Part shown: positions 11,693-24,749 of the stretch, in pieces | How positions within the stretch are numbered: position 1 is the first letter of the stretch | Layout of the letters: every line of letters starts with the position of its first letter | Assembly: GCA_026120185.1 (NCBI GenBank) | Contig: JANUWF010001217.1 | Location: forward strand, 3,766,001-3,830,000 | From: Voacanga thouarsii | Lineage: Eukaryota > Streptophyta > Magnoliopsida > Gentianales > Apocynaceae | Direction of reading: 5' to 3' | DNA: 64,000 nucleotides | Made by a program: the position numbers and the translations under genes | The notes under the pieces: model-generated | What the model was told of the DNA's origin: nothing | Database searches by the model: none | Seen by the model: only the letters and a program-made list of their open reading frames with translations

Positions 11693-14600
11693 ATGGCGGG
11701 TGTTCCAGATGCAGCTGTGGGTTTTCTATTGGAAAATATCAAGGGGTTCGTGATGTACAACGCCGATTTGATTGCCGGAGCTGAAGATAATTTTAACTCA
11801 CTGTGCAACGAGCTTGAACTGCTGAAAAGCTATGCCAAAAAATGCACGGAGGAGTACAGCGACAACGAATTCCTGGAAAATTTAGCCAAAAATGTCCGGA
11901 AATTGATTTACAGAGCTGAGGATGCCGTTGAAACTTACATCGCAACTGCCTCCAGGCAGAAAAGCAGAGGTGTAGTTGCGGGTGCACTTTTGGCTATTGA
12001 CAACGCTCTGGATCTTCGAAATATTAGCAAGGAGCTCCAAAACATCAAGCTAGAGGTGCAGAAACTTTATAACACCAAGGTCGGCCTGGGATTCGAGGCC
12101 ATGAAAGTTGACAGGGGCCATCAAGCCCCGAGAGTCAAAAAGGTAACGCTTCCCATTGCAATTTCAAAATTGCTTTTTCTGATAAGCAGAGTTATAGCGC
12201 TTTGCTATCATGGCCTTTACTACCATTACCAAAACATGGTGCATTTAATCCATATCCTTTACCGAATACATCTAATTTAGAACATGGTCTGATCAATTGT
12301 CCCTATTTTTGTTATTGGGTTTTTGGCGCGATTGTTTGTGTTGGTATAGGGATGGAGTTGGAGAGGCTGAGATTTACCTAACGCTGCCAATGTGTTCGGG
12401 CAGGCCCGAACCTGGCCCAAACCCAATTTAATTTGGACGGAGTTCTAAGCTGGCTGATCTGAGTTCGGCCTAAAAGTTAGGCTTGAATCTCAACCCGATA
12501 TAAACTCGACTTTATATAATTACATATTATTTATTAATTATGTTTTTTTAAAAGGTTATTACGTATGTAAATGATGTATTTGGACGTTATACTTTTCATG
12601 TGATAATTCAATCCAAAATGATAACATAATACTGAATTACGTAAATTTTTTTATTATGATTATGTAAATTTATATTTTAATTATGATAATTTATTTTTAT
12701 AAAACAATTATAATTTTTTTTTCTAATTATTTCAAACCGATCAAAGTCTGCATTTTTCATTTGGACAGAGCTCATGCTCTAAAATTGTGATCTTGCTGGG
12801 CTGAGATTGGCCATCATACATCTGAATTGACAGGCCTAGGTTGACCTTTTTAATTATATCTTGGTCCTATTGTTATAGTATTATTTAATGTCTGATGTAC
12901 ATTTGTTAGTTTTGGGATTGATCTGTAGTTTCTGAAATCTAGAGGGATATTTTGGGCAAACAATAGGGAGGAAAATATATAAATTATCCCTTTGTTTTGG
13001 TTTCCCATTTAACCTAACTGCATAGGTTGGTTTAGGGAGAAAAAAACCATTGGATGCTCTTATTTTCTTAGTTCAATACTTATCTAAACCCGGGTGTCCA
13101 GGTTTGAGAACACTAGACAAATCTAATGAAACTTTGCTCTAAAAAACATTTATCTTGCAACATGTAGTGTAGGATATTTATACCTTTTGCGCTTCATTTG
13201 GTTCGGAAAGGGGAGGAAGAGAAAAAGTGATACCTTTATTTCCACTAAGAACATTTACTTCTATACTGTTTAATATGGTAAAAGAAAAGTAAATGAAAGA
13301 TTTCTAGATATATTGAATTTATTATTTTTAAATTGAAAAATTAGAAGGCAAAAACACATTTTTTCTTTTAACTTTAATTTACATCCTAACCCTCCCAATT
13401 TGCTTCTACCACTCATTTACCTTGGACAAAAAATGAGTTTTCTCCATTTATTTTCCTTCCTCAAATACTTCCTCTTTTCACTCTAGCATTAGTTCAAAAT
13501 ATCTTCATCGTGTGTGAATTTTGTTCCTTGTGTTTTCACTTGAGCATTTATAGTCTTTGACTAATTTCATTCGTTTTTTCCCCAAAGCATAACATTCCTT
13601 TAGTATGCTATTTTTCATTTGTTCTTTTTGAATAATCCCTTTGCAAATTCTATTGTTCTATCCTGAATATTATTTCATTCCCTCCGTCCAGGGATGGAAT
13701 AAAAAAGTTGAAGTTAGAGAGATAAATTATATGAAAGAATATATTAGAGAATAATGTTATAATTTTTAACATTTAAAGAGATCTTTCTATAAAATTTCAA
13801 TATTTTAGGACAAATACAAAATTTTAAAAATTTTGGAACCTATTTAAATATTTTATTTAGTACGAAAAATTGAGAGACTATTTATATATAAATAAGTCAC
13901 CACATCGTCCACTTAATAAAAAAAAATGTCACCACATCATCCTTCTTATTGGTTGGAAAGGTTAGTGATGGGCCCATGGGTTAGTAGAGCATTGTGTCAG
14001 GAAGTGAATTGTAAAAAATAATATTTATTTCAAGACATTTCAAAGCGGACATTCAAATATGAAGGAATATATAATTTGGCAATCATATTATGTTACCTCC
14101 TTACAAACTTGTTGATTTGATATCTCATATTTTTTATGCCAACAGCCTCCAGTCGATGATGACATGGTTGGATTTAAAGACGAAATGGAGAAGGTAATGA
14201 AACTTCTAAATGAAGGACCAGAGGACCTACAAGCTGTCACAATTGTTGGTATGCTTGGGTTAGGAAAGACCACGCTGGCTAGAAAGGTCTTTAAGCATCC
14301 TACTGTGGAATTTCAATTCTTCATTCGTGCATTTGTGGAAGTTTCGGCAGAATACAAGACGAATGAAGTATTCCTCAAAATTTTACGTAATTTTGCCACT
14401 GTCAATGAGGAAACAAGCAAGATGTCTGAGGACGATTTAGCAGAAAAAATTAGAAATTATTTGGCCCCTAGAAATTTCTTGATAGTCCTGGATGATGTGT
14501 GGACTCCGGAAGCATGGGATGATCTCAAAAGAGCTTTTCCAACCAACCAGAAGCGCAGCCGAATCTTAATAACAACTCGAAACAAGCCTGTGGCAGAGCG

Positions 14601-16338
14601 TGCTAGTCAAGGAATACAACCTCATCATTTGCGGTTTCTTAGACCTGATGAGAGCCGAGAGTTACTACGCAAGAAAGTTTTTGGCAAGGATCCCTTCCCG
14701 TCTCAACTGGCACAGCATGAGACACGCATTCTTGATAGATGTGACGGACTACCGCTAGCCATTGTGGTAGTTGCAGGTATCCTCACAAATCACCGGAGAG
14801 AAGGTTACTGGTGGGAAAAAGTGGCTACTAACGTGGAAACATACAAAATTGCAACAGCAGAGCACGCTGATTATGTGATAAAGTTGAGCTTCAATAACTT
14901 GCCTGATCGCTTGAAGCCGTGTTTCCTTTACCTTGGGGTTTTCCGTGAGGACTTTGAGATTCCCTCCAAGACATTGTTGCAGTTGTGGGTATCAGAAGGA
15001 TTTGTGCCTCCATCTAATGGGGAAGAAAGCCTGGAGGACATAGCAGAGGACTACTTGGAGCAACTGGTTGACAGAAGTCTAGTGATGGTGGAGAAAAGAC
15101 GGTTAAGTGGGCGTGTTAAAAGTGTAAAGATCCATGACACATTGCGTGAATTTTGCAAGGCGCAAGCCAGACGTGAGGAACTTTTCCGAGAAATAAATAA
15201 GTCTAAACAAGACACCAACATCTCTCCAGATGAAGATCGTCGCCTTTGCATCAATTACGGTGTTCTTGAATACATCAAAAGTAAACCAACAGGTAAATCT
15301 GTTCGCTCATTCTTAAGTTTTGCCAAGGATGATTTTATTTTGCCAGTAGAGCACATCTCGCACATTCCCAAAGCCTTTAAATTGGTCAGGGTGTTGGATA
15401 TTAGATCAATCAAACTGATACGGTTTCCTTCTGAGCTATATTACTTGTTCCTTCTCAAGTACATCGGTATGTGTTGTGAATTAAAGATTATTCCTGACAA
15501 AGTGGCCAACCTGAGGTTCCTCCAGACTCTTATAGTTAAAACTACACAGCGTGCACTCGAAATGAAAGCAGACATATGGAAGATGCCGCAATTAAGGCAT
15601 TTTGAGACCAGTGCATCTACGAGTTTGGTGAAAACTAAGGAAGCTTTCTCCGCCAATTCAAACCTGCAAACCCTTTCTAAAATCTCGCCTGAAAGTTGCA
15701 AGAAAGAAGTTTTTGATAGGGCTCCACAGCTCAAGAAATTGGGTATCTGTGGAACATTAGCCCCTGTTGTGGAGGCCACTGGGCCAGGCAGTTTATTTGA
15801 TACTCTTTCTAAACTCGAGTTCCTGGAAAATCTGAAGCTTTTGAATGCTGATGCAACTGTTAGATTACACTCTCTCCCCAGCGAGAACAGTTTCCCTACG
15901 AAGCTCACAAGACTGACTCTCCAAAATACCATGCTTGATTGGGGACGCATGTCTACATTGGGAAAGCTGAGGAAACTGGAGGTGCTGAAGTTGAAGGACA
16001 ATGCATTCTTGGGACCATATTGGGAGACAGACAATGATAGTTTTAAAGCTCTCAAAGTTTTGCACATTGGGAATGCAGATTTAATTACTTGGAAGGCATC
16101 AGCAAGTCATTTCCCCAGTTTGACCCACCTTTATCTTAAGCATTGCACCAAGCTTGAGGAAGTTCCATCTGACCTGGTACACGTATCCACGCTCCAACTG
16201 TTGGACATATACTGCTGCAATAGTGCACTGGCAACCTCTGGCAGGAAACTTCAGTCAGCGAAACTACAAGTGCAAGCGGAAGACAAGGAAAACAAAAGTA
16301 CCCCCCTGAAGTTGTCAATTTATCCTCCAGAACAGTGA
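11693..16338 (+). CDS. CC-NB-ARC-LRR (CNL) resistance protein, R1-like
   Basis: Putative intracellular immune receptor. It has two exons, 11693-12142 (150 codons) and 14146-16338, joined by a phase-0 intron (donor AAAAAG/GTAACG, acceptor CAACAG/CC), giving about 880 residues. Exon 1 encodes an Rx-type coiled-coil domain with an EDVID-like RAEDAVETYI near residue 84. Exon 2 encodes the NB-ARC: P-loop GMLGLGKTT (185-193), kinase-2 LIVLDDVW (262-269), RNBS-B RSRILITTR (287-295), GLPLA (351-355), RNBS-D CFLYLGVF (409-416) and the MHD position as IHD (489-491). The rest is a short, irregular leucine-rich repeat region to about 870. All ATP-binding motifs are intact and there is no internal stop, so it looks functional. 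The ATG at 11693 is in frame with the whole CC domain and follows a purine-rich leader. The overall type resembles late-blight R1-like proteins; the pathogen target cannot be told. Two further introns could exist in the 3' UTR. Confidence 0.92.
12143..14145 (+). other. Intron of the NLR gene (2.0 kb)
   Basis: GT at 12143 and AG at 14144-14145 join the CC and NB-ARC coding parts without changing frame. The intron is long for this gene class and AT-rich. It contains a segment at about 12390-12850 bounded by gcaggcccgaacctggccca and, in opposite sense, gacaggcctagg. This may be a decayed small DNA transposon, but the ends are too diverged to call. Confidence 0.85.
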
Positions 16339-17040
16339 TTGCCTCAACAACATTCATCACTGCTTCCTTGGAAGGTTAGTTGAAGAAACTTGTTTAAATT
16401 TTTCATCTCTCTTTCCCTCTCTTCACCATTTCATTGATCATCTTTACGAACTTTATGGATTGTCTATCCTTTCTCTATTTTTATTTCTCATTTTCAGGTT
16501 ATGGCCAACCTGTTCCTGGAATCATATTTCTGGGTAGAGATGGAAAGTTTCTCTGTTGTTTTGAGTTTTGTTCTGCACTGGCAATAAAAGCAAGGTTCTC
16601 CTCATATCAAACTTTTCAGCTGCCAAATGTTCATTGCATTTGTGCTTATTGTTATTCAGTGTCATTTATGAGAATTCCGTTCAGCAAAGCTCGTCGTGTG
16701 GAAAATAAGGCCAGCAATCTTTTGGCCAAGGATTGAGAAACCAGTAAGAGAGGACTACTTCCAATATTGCTTCATGTGCTTGGAAAATTGGAATCTCAAT
16801 CGCAGTTCATGACTTGGAAGTTTAGTTTTTCTGCTGTATTTTCCTTTTATTGGAGGTCAGGCTTCTGCCTCTTTATGCTGTTGCTGCTTGGACTGTTAAG
16901 AGGCGAGTTTCGCTTTCCCTCTTTTGTTCATGTACTTGTTATTTTATGAACTTAGCACGGTTTCTTGTTATTCGTTAAGCTTGATATTGTTGTTTGCAAA
17001 TAAACCGCCCCCTTTCTCTCTCTCTCTGAGACTGAAATTG
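16339..17040 (+). other. 3' flank / probable 3' UTR of the NLR gene with poly(A) signal
   Basis: After the stop at 16336-16338 the sequence holds a possible UTR intron (gaag/gttagt at about 16374 to tttcag/gttatg at about 16498). A canonical AATAAA sits at 16999-17004, followed by a CT-rich run. Short frames at 16434-16736 and 16767-16949 show no domain and are best read as transcribed, untranslated sequence. Confidence 0.4.
16999..17004 (+). promoter_or_regulatory. Candidate poly(A) signal AATAAA
   Basis: An exact AATAAA hexamer 660 bases after the NLR stop codon, followed by a pyrimidine-rich stretch. It is the best nearby candidate for the transcript end but is unproven. Confidence 0.35.
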
Positions 17041-17667
17041 TAGTAGTCCTATAATCAGCAACATGGTTAAAATTACTCGAATTTAGAGGTTGCTTTTCCT
17101 TAAATGAATCCACTGCGCACATCTTTCGGTTTCTCTCTTCTTACCCGTACTAGGTATTGAAAAAGAGATAGTATTAAGCAATTTGAGGCCGTTATCTCTT
17201 TTGAAAGCGGATAATCAGTCGAAGGTGGAAGAGAACAAAATAAGGCGTCATTGGCAAAACAATCATCTTCCTGATTTTGCCATAGAAGAAAAGGAAAAGG
17301 AAAAATGAAAAAGACTTTACCATTCATTCTAGACATATCAACGTTTTTTAAATTTATCGAAAAAAAAAGGTGGAGAAAAAGTTTAGATTAAATCTGAATA
17401 ACAAAAGAACCTCAAGAAAATATAATAATTGATGCCGATTTAAATATGCAGATTAGCATAAGAGAATTCTTGTGGAGAGAAAACTACTAAAAGAAGGAAG
17501 AAGGGTTGTTATTAGAGGTACAGAGCTCCTCGTGATTCAATTTTATATTTAACTCATTGAGCTCAATTCGTTAGTCAAATAAGTAATATATGGATAAAGA
17601 TTTTTTATTTATTTAAAATATGAGTAAAACTCGAGCAAAAAGAAGCTCGAACTGATTTGAATCATAC

Positions 17668-17723
<56 letters not shown>

Positions 17724-19086
17724 TTTTAAAAAATCATATATATTAATTTAAAAAGAAATATATTGCACTAAGAAAAAATGTTAAATATATTTTTACTTTA
17801 TCTAATTATTAATAATAAACATTGCTTATTATATACATTATATTGTAATTTTATAATTTAATTTTAATGTTTATACGTAGAGAAAAAATTATGAAGGTTA
17901 CATTGCTTATATGAAAAAGTTATCGAAACTGCATTATTTTTTTTAGTTAGATTTTTACTTGTTTTTATTTTATTTAAATTATAGGTAAGAATACTTTATT
18001 TCTTTTAAATAATTATCGCATGCTGTGGGATATTTCAAAATATATAACATTAAATTATTCTAAAATTATTTAATTGGTTATATTTATTTTTTTATCTTCA
18101 TCAATTGTTTTAATTTTAATGTGAATAAGTATAATATGACTTTTAAGTTTATTATTTAATTTTGCAATAAATTTATAACAAATTAGTTGAGTTGAACTAT
18201 TTATAAGTTATATGCAAGACAATAAAATTAGCTTATATCGGATATGAGTTGAGTTATGAACTGATCAAATTTGAGTGAGTTGAGCTTGAACTGGCTTTAA
18301 TTCAACTCAACTCGGCTCATCCTACCCCTAAGTGCAAGACAAAGTTGAAAACCGGGGGAAGAATTGCTGGGAACCAGACCGGTGGAAGTCTTAAAGCAAT
18401 TAAGGTAATTGCCTGAGGGCCCGATTCGGTAGAAGGTCTCTTTGATCTAATTAAAGTTTTTTTTTTTTTAATAAAATATGTTTGAGGCCCACATTATGAA
18501 AAGAGGGGGGCTCACTATTCTCTGTTAAAAAAAAAAAAAAAATAGACGGGTTAGAAAGGAAAAAAAACACATGAGAGTCAGTTTTTTAGATTTTTTTTTT
18601 TTCTTCTTATCGTTAGTACTTTGAAAAGTGAAAGATGTGCAAAACGCTTTTAAAACTCAAATTTTATTTTGTTAATTTTCTTTGATGTTATCAATTCGTT
18701 AATGTTAATTTTTTTTTTCTTAACTCTCTATATCTCATTCTTATCATCCTTTATTATTATTATTATTATTATGAAGAGGAGGAGGAGGAGTACTGTTTAT
18801 GTTTATATTTATAAATCAATGAATCCGTAAATATGTAATTGTTTTGTTGAGATTTAAATATGTACTTTGATTTGATATTTTAAATTTTTTGACGACTTAA
18901 TAGTTAGAAAAATATATTAAATATATAATAGGAAATATAGATTACAAAACTATAACAGCTTATTTTGAAGTTGAAAAAATTTGAAAATAAATTAAAAAAT
19001 GAGACCTATCGAAAATTATATAAATTTATATAATTAGAATCATATTTTTGTAAAAAAGTATAAGATGTATTACATGTAATATAAAT
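17041..19086. other. AT-rich non-coding region with simple repeats and a possible decayed inverted-repeat element
   Basis: No gene seen. Between about 17520 and 18330 the outer parts carry opposite-sense runs of the gagctc / ttgagttgagc type (17521-17575 and 18255-18325). That pattern is common in old plant inverted-repeat elements, but I could not define ends or a target duplication. Simple repeats include a TTA run at 18751-18771 followed by a GAG run to 18790, and poly-A/T tracts near 18450 and 18530. Confidence 0.4.
17674..17719. repeat. (AT)n microsatellite
   Basis: Alternating A and T for about 45 bases. Confidence 0.95.
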
Positions 19087-19414
19087 TTCTAATATAATTA
19101 TTTAAGAACTGAGATTCCGTAAATATTTTTTGGGGTTTGACATCTGCGATGGTTGCCAGAACACTAAAATTAGCTTTCTATGCCAATTTACCATTCAATC
19201 CACCAATTTATTATCCAATTCACAATAGAGGGAAGGAAAAGGTAAATTTTTAATATAATTATTTTTAAGAACTGAGATTCCGTAAATATTTATAGGGGTC
19301 TGACATCTGCGATGTTTGCCAGAACACTAAAATTAGCTTTCTATGCCAATTTACCATTCAATCCACCAATTTATTATCCAATTCACAACAGAGGGTAGTA
19401 AAAGGTAAATTTCT
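19087..19414. repeat. Tandem duplication, period about 163 bp
   Basis: The unit with actgagattccgtaaatatt, gacatctgcgatg and ccaatttaccattcaatcca appears at about 19087-19249 and 19250-19414 with only a few differences. Such high identity in otherwise decayed DNA suggests a fairly recent duplication. No coding potential. Confidence 0.9.
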
Positions 19415-19599
19415 ATAATATATTAAAAGGTACGTTAGCTAGAAAGATGAAATTAAAAAGTATTTTATGTTGTGAATTTGATTTAAAATAAAATTATGAA
19501 ATAAATTATAAAAATTATAAAGTAAATAAATTATAGAAACGAGAGAAATAAGAGAATCATTTAAATTCAAATTGATATTTAATTTGTTTACATAAGATC

Positions 19600-20011
19600 C
19601 ATGTTTATAGAGGTTCGAATACGCCATCTTAAATGATAAGAAATAAATATAATAAATACGATTTTATCTTATTCATTAATAACCTTACAAAAACAAATAG
19701 TTGTATTTATCTTTTGGATAAAAGGATAATATCGAAAATTGAACACTCACAATTCTTTCGAAAAAATGAACAATCATATTATCTTATTGATTTCATAACA
19801 CTCTCATTTGACTGTTTATTTTCAATATTTCAAAAATGTCTCGCTAAAAACATTATTAGGAAAAATATTGTGGGACAAAACTTAGTGAAAGAAAAAAGAG
19901 TATATTTTCTTTTTTGTAAAGAATATTACCTCGTTAAAAACTTGATCAAGAAAAACTCGGTAGAAAAAATCTTGATTAGGAAAAAAGTGTATATAACACA
20001 CACACACACAC

Positions 20012-20058
<47 letters not shown>

Positions 20059-20149
20059 TCCCTCTTAATAGTATCATTCAAGATGATTTCATATCTTTCA
20101 ACCGATGCATTTCAATTTTATACACTAATTTTTCAAATGAAATAGTAAA
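19600..20149 (-). mobile_element. Probable 3' non-coding part of copia relic 1
   Basis: Two adjacent copies of a plant retrotransposon-associated motif of the ctcgttaaaaac...aggaaaa...gtgggacaaaac type occur at about 19838-19905 and 19929-19994. I know this motif from sequences next to copia pol genes. It directly adjoins the pol relic at 20150-21130. The open frame 19633-20145 on the plus strand is low-complexity and ends in an (IY)n run from the microsatellite, so I reject it as a gene. Confidence 0.4.
19996..20056. repeat. (AC)n-(AT)n compound microsatellite
   Basis: About eight AC units followed by about 21 AT units. Confidence 0.95.
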
Positions 20150-21130
20150 TAATATTTTAATGAATAAATCTCTCAGATTATCACAAAATTGAATTTGTTG
20201 CATATCTATTTCACTTCTCCTTTATAGTTAATTAATGAAGAAAAAATTTGGTTAAGTATATTTTTTCTATCTCCTTTAATATATCCACTTCTTAATTAAG
20301 ATATACAAGCTACATTATCTTCATAAATAACTATTAAATTTCCTTTTCAAACGATAAACTACAATTTTTCAGATATAATGGATCATTAATCTCACTCACA
20401 CACATTCTCGACTTATCCATGAATAACTATAACTTCAGCTTGATTAGAATAAATGGCTATTATAGATTATTTTGTAGAGTATTATGATGTAGCAAAATAC
20501 CACATGTAAATAAGTAATCAATTTGAGAATGCACTTTATATGGGTCAAAAAATAACCAGTATCTACTTAACCAATCAACATTGATTAGTTTTATTTGAAT
20601 AAAACAATCCGAGATCAATTGACCCTTACAGACATCTCAAGACATGTTTAATACCATTCCAATGTCATCGTGCTAGAAAAGAACTAAATCTTACTAATAA
20701 ATTAACATATAATATTATATCAGATTTAGTGTTATTAGCAAAGAATATTAGTGCACCAACTATACTAAGGTATAGTACTTTAGGATCAAGAAGTCCTTTA
20801 TGATCTTCCTGTAGTTGGAATGGATCTTTTTTTTTTATGTCTAAGAACCCTAAAACCATTAGAATACTCAACAAATGTACTTAATCTACGTAAGACCTTT
20901 TCAGAACCTTTACTGTATACGTTGATTAATGAATAAAAAATACCATCTTTAGATGTTTAATTTGTAAATCAAGACAAATTTTGGTTATTTCAAAATCTTT
21001 AATTTTAAATTCTTGCTTCAGGTTATTTCTTTCCTCTTAGAGTTTTTCTAAAGTTCCGATAAGATTGATATCATCAACATATATAACAAATATCACAAAA
21101 CCAAACCCAGATTTTTTGATAAAGACAAAT
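20150..21130 (-). pseudogene. Copia relic 1: pol C-terminal part (RT end and RNase H)
   Basis: On the minus strand, from right to left, I see the reverse-transcriptase active-site segment VIYVDDINLIGT near 21050-21110. The LLDPKVLYLSIVGALIFFAN segment of the RT/RNase H connection follows (20780-20860), then HWNGIKHVLR near 20660. Last comes an RNase H-like tail whose LTKFF and CDNLRDLFIKIL segments lie at about 20170-20260. Many stops and frame changes are present. The order is that of Ty1/copia pol. The N-terminal domains are missing to the right, where another LTR begins at about 21.4 kb. A dead fragment. Confidence 0.75.
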
Positions 21131-21399
21131 GGATATGTAGGATAGAATATCACACAAGTACAACGGAAAATAAAAATTAAACTATAATTTAGGATCGTAT
21201 GCTTATTTTTTCTCCTTAAATAAGAAGAAATTGTGGTACTAACTAGATTCTGGTAGGCAGTCTGAAACTTATCTGGAACTTTCAAAGTAGTACTAACTGG
21301 AAGGCCTACCAAACATCTGCTCCTATGCATAAAGCTCATACAATTTTATATTTTCTCAACTTTACAAATTGTACTATTGGTGAAAGTAGATTAAGATTG

Positions 21400-22880
21400 T
21401 TTTTTGAGAAAGAATTAAGAGAGACTAAGGAGGAAGATGGTGGCTAGGGCTTCTTGTCCAACCATTTTGGTTGGTATCCTAGAGGGTTTAATATAAACCC
21501 TCATGGCTGGCTAACCCTAATTCAAGACAGTTTAGGGTTATGTCTACCAATTGAGAATTTTTTTTGTCTTGGGTCTTTAAATAAAATCTAAAATAATAAC
21601 AACCAATATCACTTTATTTATTATTTTATCTGGTCATTTTATTTAACTAGAGCTCAAAATAATAAATATATAACTCAATATAATTATTAGGCCAATCCTC
21701 ATTTATTTTATTCAAACTCATATATTAATCTGAGCTTCCTAGAATTAATTAATTAATCTAATCCATGAATAAATCTTAGACTTAATTAATTATTCTAACC
21801 CAATAGACTTTTTAGAATAAAATAAAATTTTTCATTCATCAAACAATCCAAATAATTTGTGTAATGACTAAAATAACCATTTAGGTTTCTAGAGCTACTT
21901 TACAAAAAACCAAAAACATATTATCTTTGGTTGTTAAAAGGACCAAAATACTCATACTAAATAAATAGTTACATTTTGCATTTTAAATATATTCGTTCAT
22001 CACCATATGAAGATATTAACCTCAAGAATAATATTGTATAGGTGTTATTTTAAACTTACAGAGATAATGATGAAAATATTCCTCTAGTAATACCTATTAT
22101 TGATAGGACTGATTGGTACTATCACATTTCTCAATGCAATTTACCATTCTTTGATCTTTAGTTCAACATTTATGATCTCTAATAGTATACTTTTAGTCAC
22201 TTGCCAAGACTCTAGATTTTCACATATTATTTTACATCATTACAAGGGAATGATCCTTTTATGAAGAAAGATATAGAAGCTATATTACTCATGTCCAACA
22301 TATACATGAATATTAATTTGGATTGTAATGTAAAATGTAAAAATATATGCTGATCAAACTAAAGATATATGCTCAACATATATGAATATTAATTTCATAG
22401 TGATAATTTCACCTATAGCATACTAAAGCATATACGTCCAGTCTCACCAAACTGCCAATTATACTCAAATTATAGAGTATTCATCCACGCAGTGTAATAA
22501 AAGTCCAATTTTTTTTTTACTATAATACTTTTATAGAGACTACTATCACGTAATCCAATTTTTTCAAATATGCTTACACTATTAGTGTAAGAGGACTATT
22601 CATTGATTAAAGATAAACTATTCTCTATCTAAAAACAATAGTGTAATGTTCTAAATCTTGATGAAGTACTCAACTTCATCAATCAATCACAAACTCCTTT
22701 TTATTGTATATTAAGTAATCATAATCTATACCTTATTGTGAAGTGTAGATCACTTACTCACATACTTGTACCTTCATATATGAAAAATGTGAATACAAAT
22801 TTAATAAAAAATACTTCATTATTGCAAAATAAATATATTTACAGATTTTTTTTTTTATATTTAAGGGTATATTTCCAACA
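21400..22880 (-). mobile_element. 3' LTR of copia relic 2
   Basis: On the minus strand the sequence after 22880 begins TGTTGGAAATATACCC. It is immediately preceded by a polypurine tract (AGTGCAAGTGGAAAGAT, 22881-22897), matching the PPT/LTR junction of the copia element at 63402-63417. Inner parts resemble the 56-kb LTR (a variant of aagtaagtgg.ccatgtg, for instance). The far end near 21.4 kb is not defined, and no target duplication was found. It is strongly diverged. Confidence 0.65.
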
Positions 22881-24749
22881 ATCTTTCCACTTGCACTACA
22901 AAGACTACGATAGCTTATATGTTCCTACTCCTATGACATCCAAGTGTCGTCGAAACACTTTCTCTGCCAAAGGTTTGGTAAATAGATCCGTTAGATTATT
23001 CTTGAAAGAAATCTGATCCACCAGTATCTCCTATCTCTAAACGAATTCCCAAATCAAGTGGTACTTTCTCCTTATGTATTTGCTCTTCTTATGATTCCTA
23101 GGTTCTTTGTGTTGTGATATCACTCCATAATTATCACAATAACTGATTTATGTTAGGCATGACTCTAAGTTCTATTAGGAACTTTTGAGCTAACCGCCTT
23201 ATTGGACGCTTCCAAAGCTACCACATACTCAGCTTCTACAATAAAATCGACAACGTAAGATTGTTTGATATTCCTCTATAAAATTCTTCTCTAGATAAAG
23301 TGAATATATATTTACTAGTAGATTTATATTTATCTTTATCTCCCTAGAAATCAGAGTCTGTGTATCTTATTGGAACGAAGTCATTAACTCTGTAAACTAG
23401 TACATAATCTTTCATTCCTTTAAGGTACTTAAGTATATGCATTACAACCTGTCAATATTCCTCCCCAGGGCTTAACTAGTATCTGCTAACTATGACTACA
23501 ACAAAGTAGATATCAGGCATTGTACAAGTATAGCATAAATAAGATTTCTTATTGCAAAAGTATAAGGAAAACCTACTCATCATTTCTTTATCCTCCCGTG
23601 TCTTAGGACACTGCATGAAAGATATGATCAGTTTGTATCTAAAAGGTATTAAAGCCCTTTTATACTAATCCATGCTATATTTTGATAATATTTTGTCAAT
23701 ATAAGATGCATGTGATGAGCCAACATTCTTTACTTTCTATTTCTAAGAAGTTTTATTCAGAGAATGTAATTAGCTTTTCACAAATCTTTCATACTGAATT
23801 GAATAGATAGTTAAACCTTAATAGATGATAATATCCCTGTATCATTTCCAATTAATAGGATATCATCTATATACAACACCAAGAATGACACATTCTTACC
23901 ATCTAAATTCCTGTATACACATAATTTATCCATGTTTTGAACAAAATTGTATGACTTTACAATTTCATTAAATTGTATATTCCATACCCTTGAAGCTTGT
24001 TTAAGTCTATAAAATAGATTTCTTAAACTTGCAAACTATGTATTCTTGACCTCTTGCAATGAACCCTTCTAATTAGAGTATATAAATGTTCTCACTAAGA
24101 TTACCATTAAGGAAGGTAGTCTTGATATCTATTGATAATATCTCATAATCATAATGACAAGTAATAGCTAGGAGAACTTTGATGGATTTATGCATGGCTA
24201 CAGATGAAAAGATTTTCTCATAATCGACCATCTTTCTAAGTAAACTATTTTGCCACCAACTTTATTTTGAAGGTTTAAACCTTCCCACCTACTCCTTTAT
24301 TTCTTTTGTATATCCACGTACACTCTATGAATTTTATCTCTTCAGGTATAGTAACAAGATTCCAAACTTAGTTAACATATATAGATTCGATCTCTGTATT
24401 CATTGCTTCTATCCACTTATCTGCATCAAGGTCAGCTATAACCTTTTCATATCTAGTAAGATCATATTCCTGATGTTCATAAACTAGATCAAAGATCTCT
24501 CTTGTCTATCTTTCCAAAATATAACTAATCCTCCCACTTCGATGAAGCTCTGCTTATATAAGAATGTTAAGTTGTGTCTCTCTTGATTCTTCAATTGGGT
24601 TATTTGGTATGATGCATTCTCTTGCAATTCCATCTAACTTACACCACTAGTTGACATTTTCTTATCATCCTCCAAGTACCTAATATGAATGCTGACAAAC
24701 ATCTTTAGTTCATTTTGTATACTTAATGAAATAGAACAATTTTGATCTT
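22881..24749 (-). pseudogene. Copia relic 2: pol (integrase end, RT, RNase H)
   Basis: The minus strand carries a decayed Ty1/copia pol. The RNase H C-terminus is near 22905-23020 (its antisense strand reads TSKCRRNTFSAKGLVN, the same signature as the antisense of the copia element at 62938-63378). The RT core lies at about 23600-24250. The end of the integrase C-terminal region is near 24650-24740 (FVSIHIRYLEDDKKM). No long frame survives. The element is cut at 24749, where an LTR of another copia family in plus orientation begins. A gag fragment of the same type lies at 32.4-32.9 kb in the same orientation, so the missing middle was lost or displaced when other elements inserted. Confidence 0.7.

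Noticed and set aside
12390..12850. Possible small DNA transposon in the NLR intron with gcaggccc / gacaggcc ends
   Set aside because: The inverted ends are too diverged and no target duplication was found.
19633..20145. 170-residue plus-strand frame ending in a His-Thr and Ile-Tyr run
   Set aside because: It spans a microsatellite and two copia-associated repeats. It has no domain and low-complexity composition.
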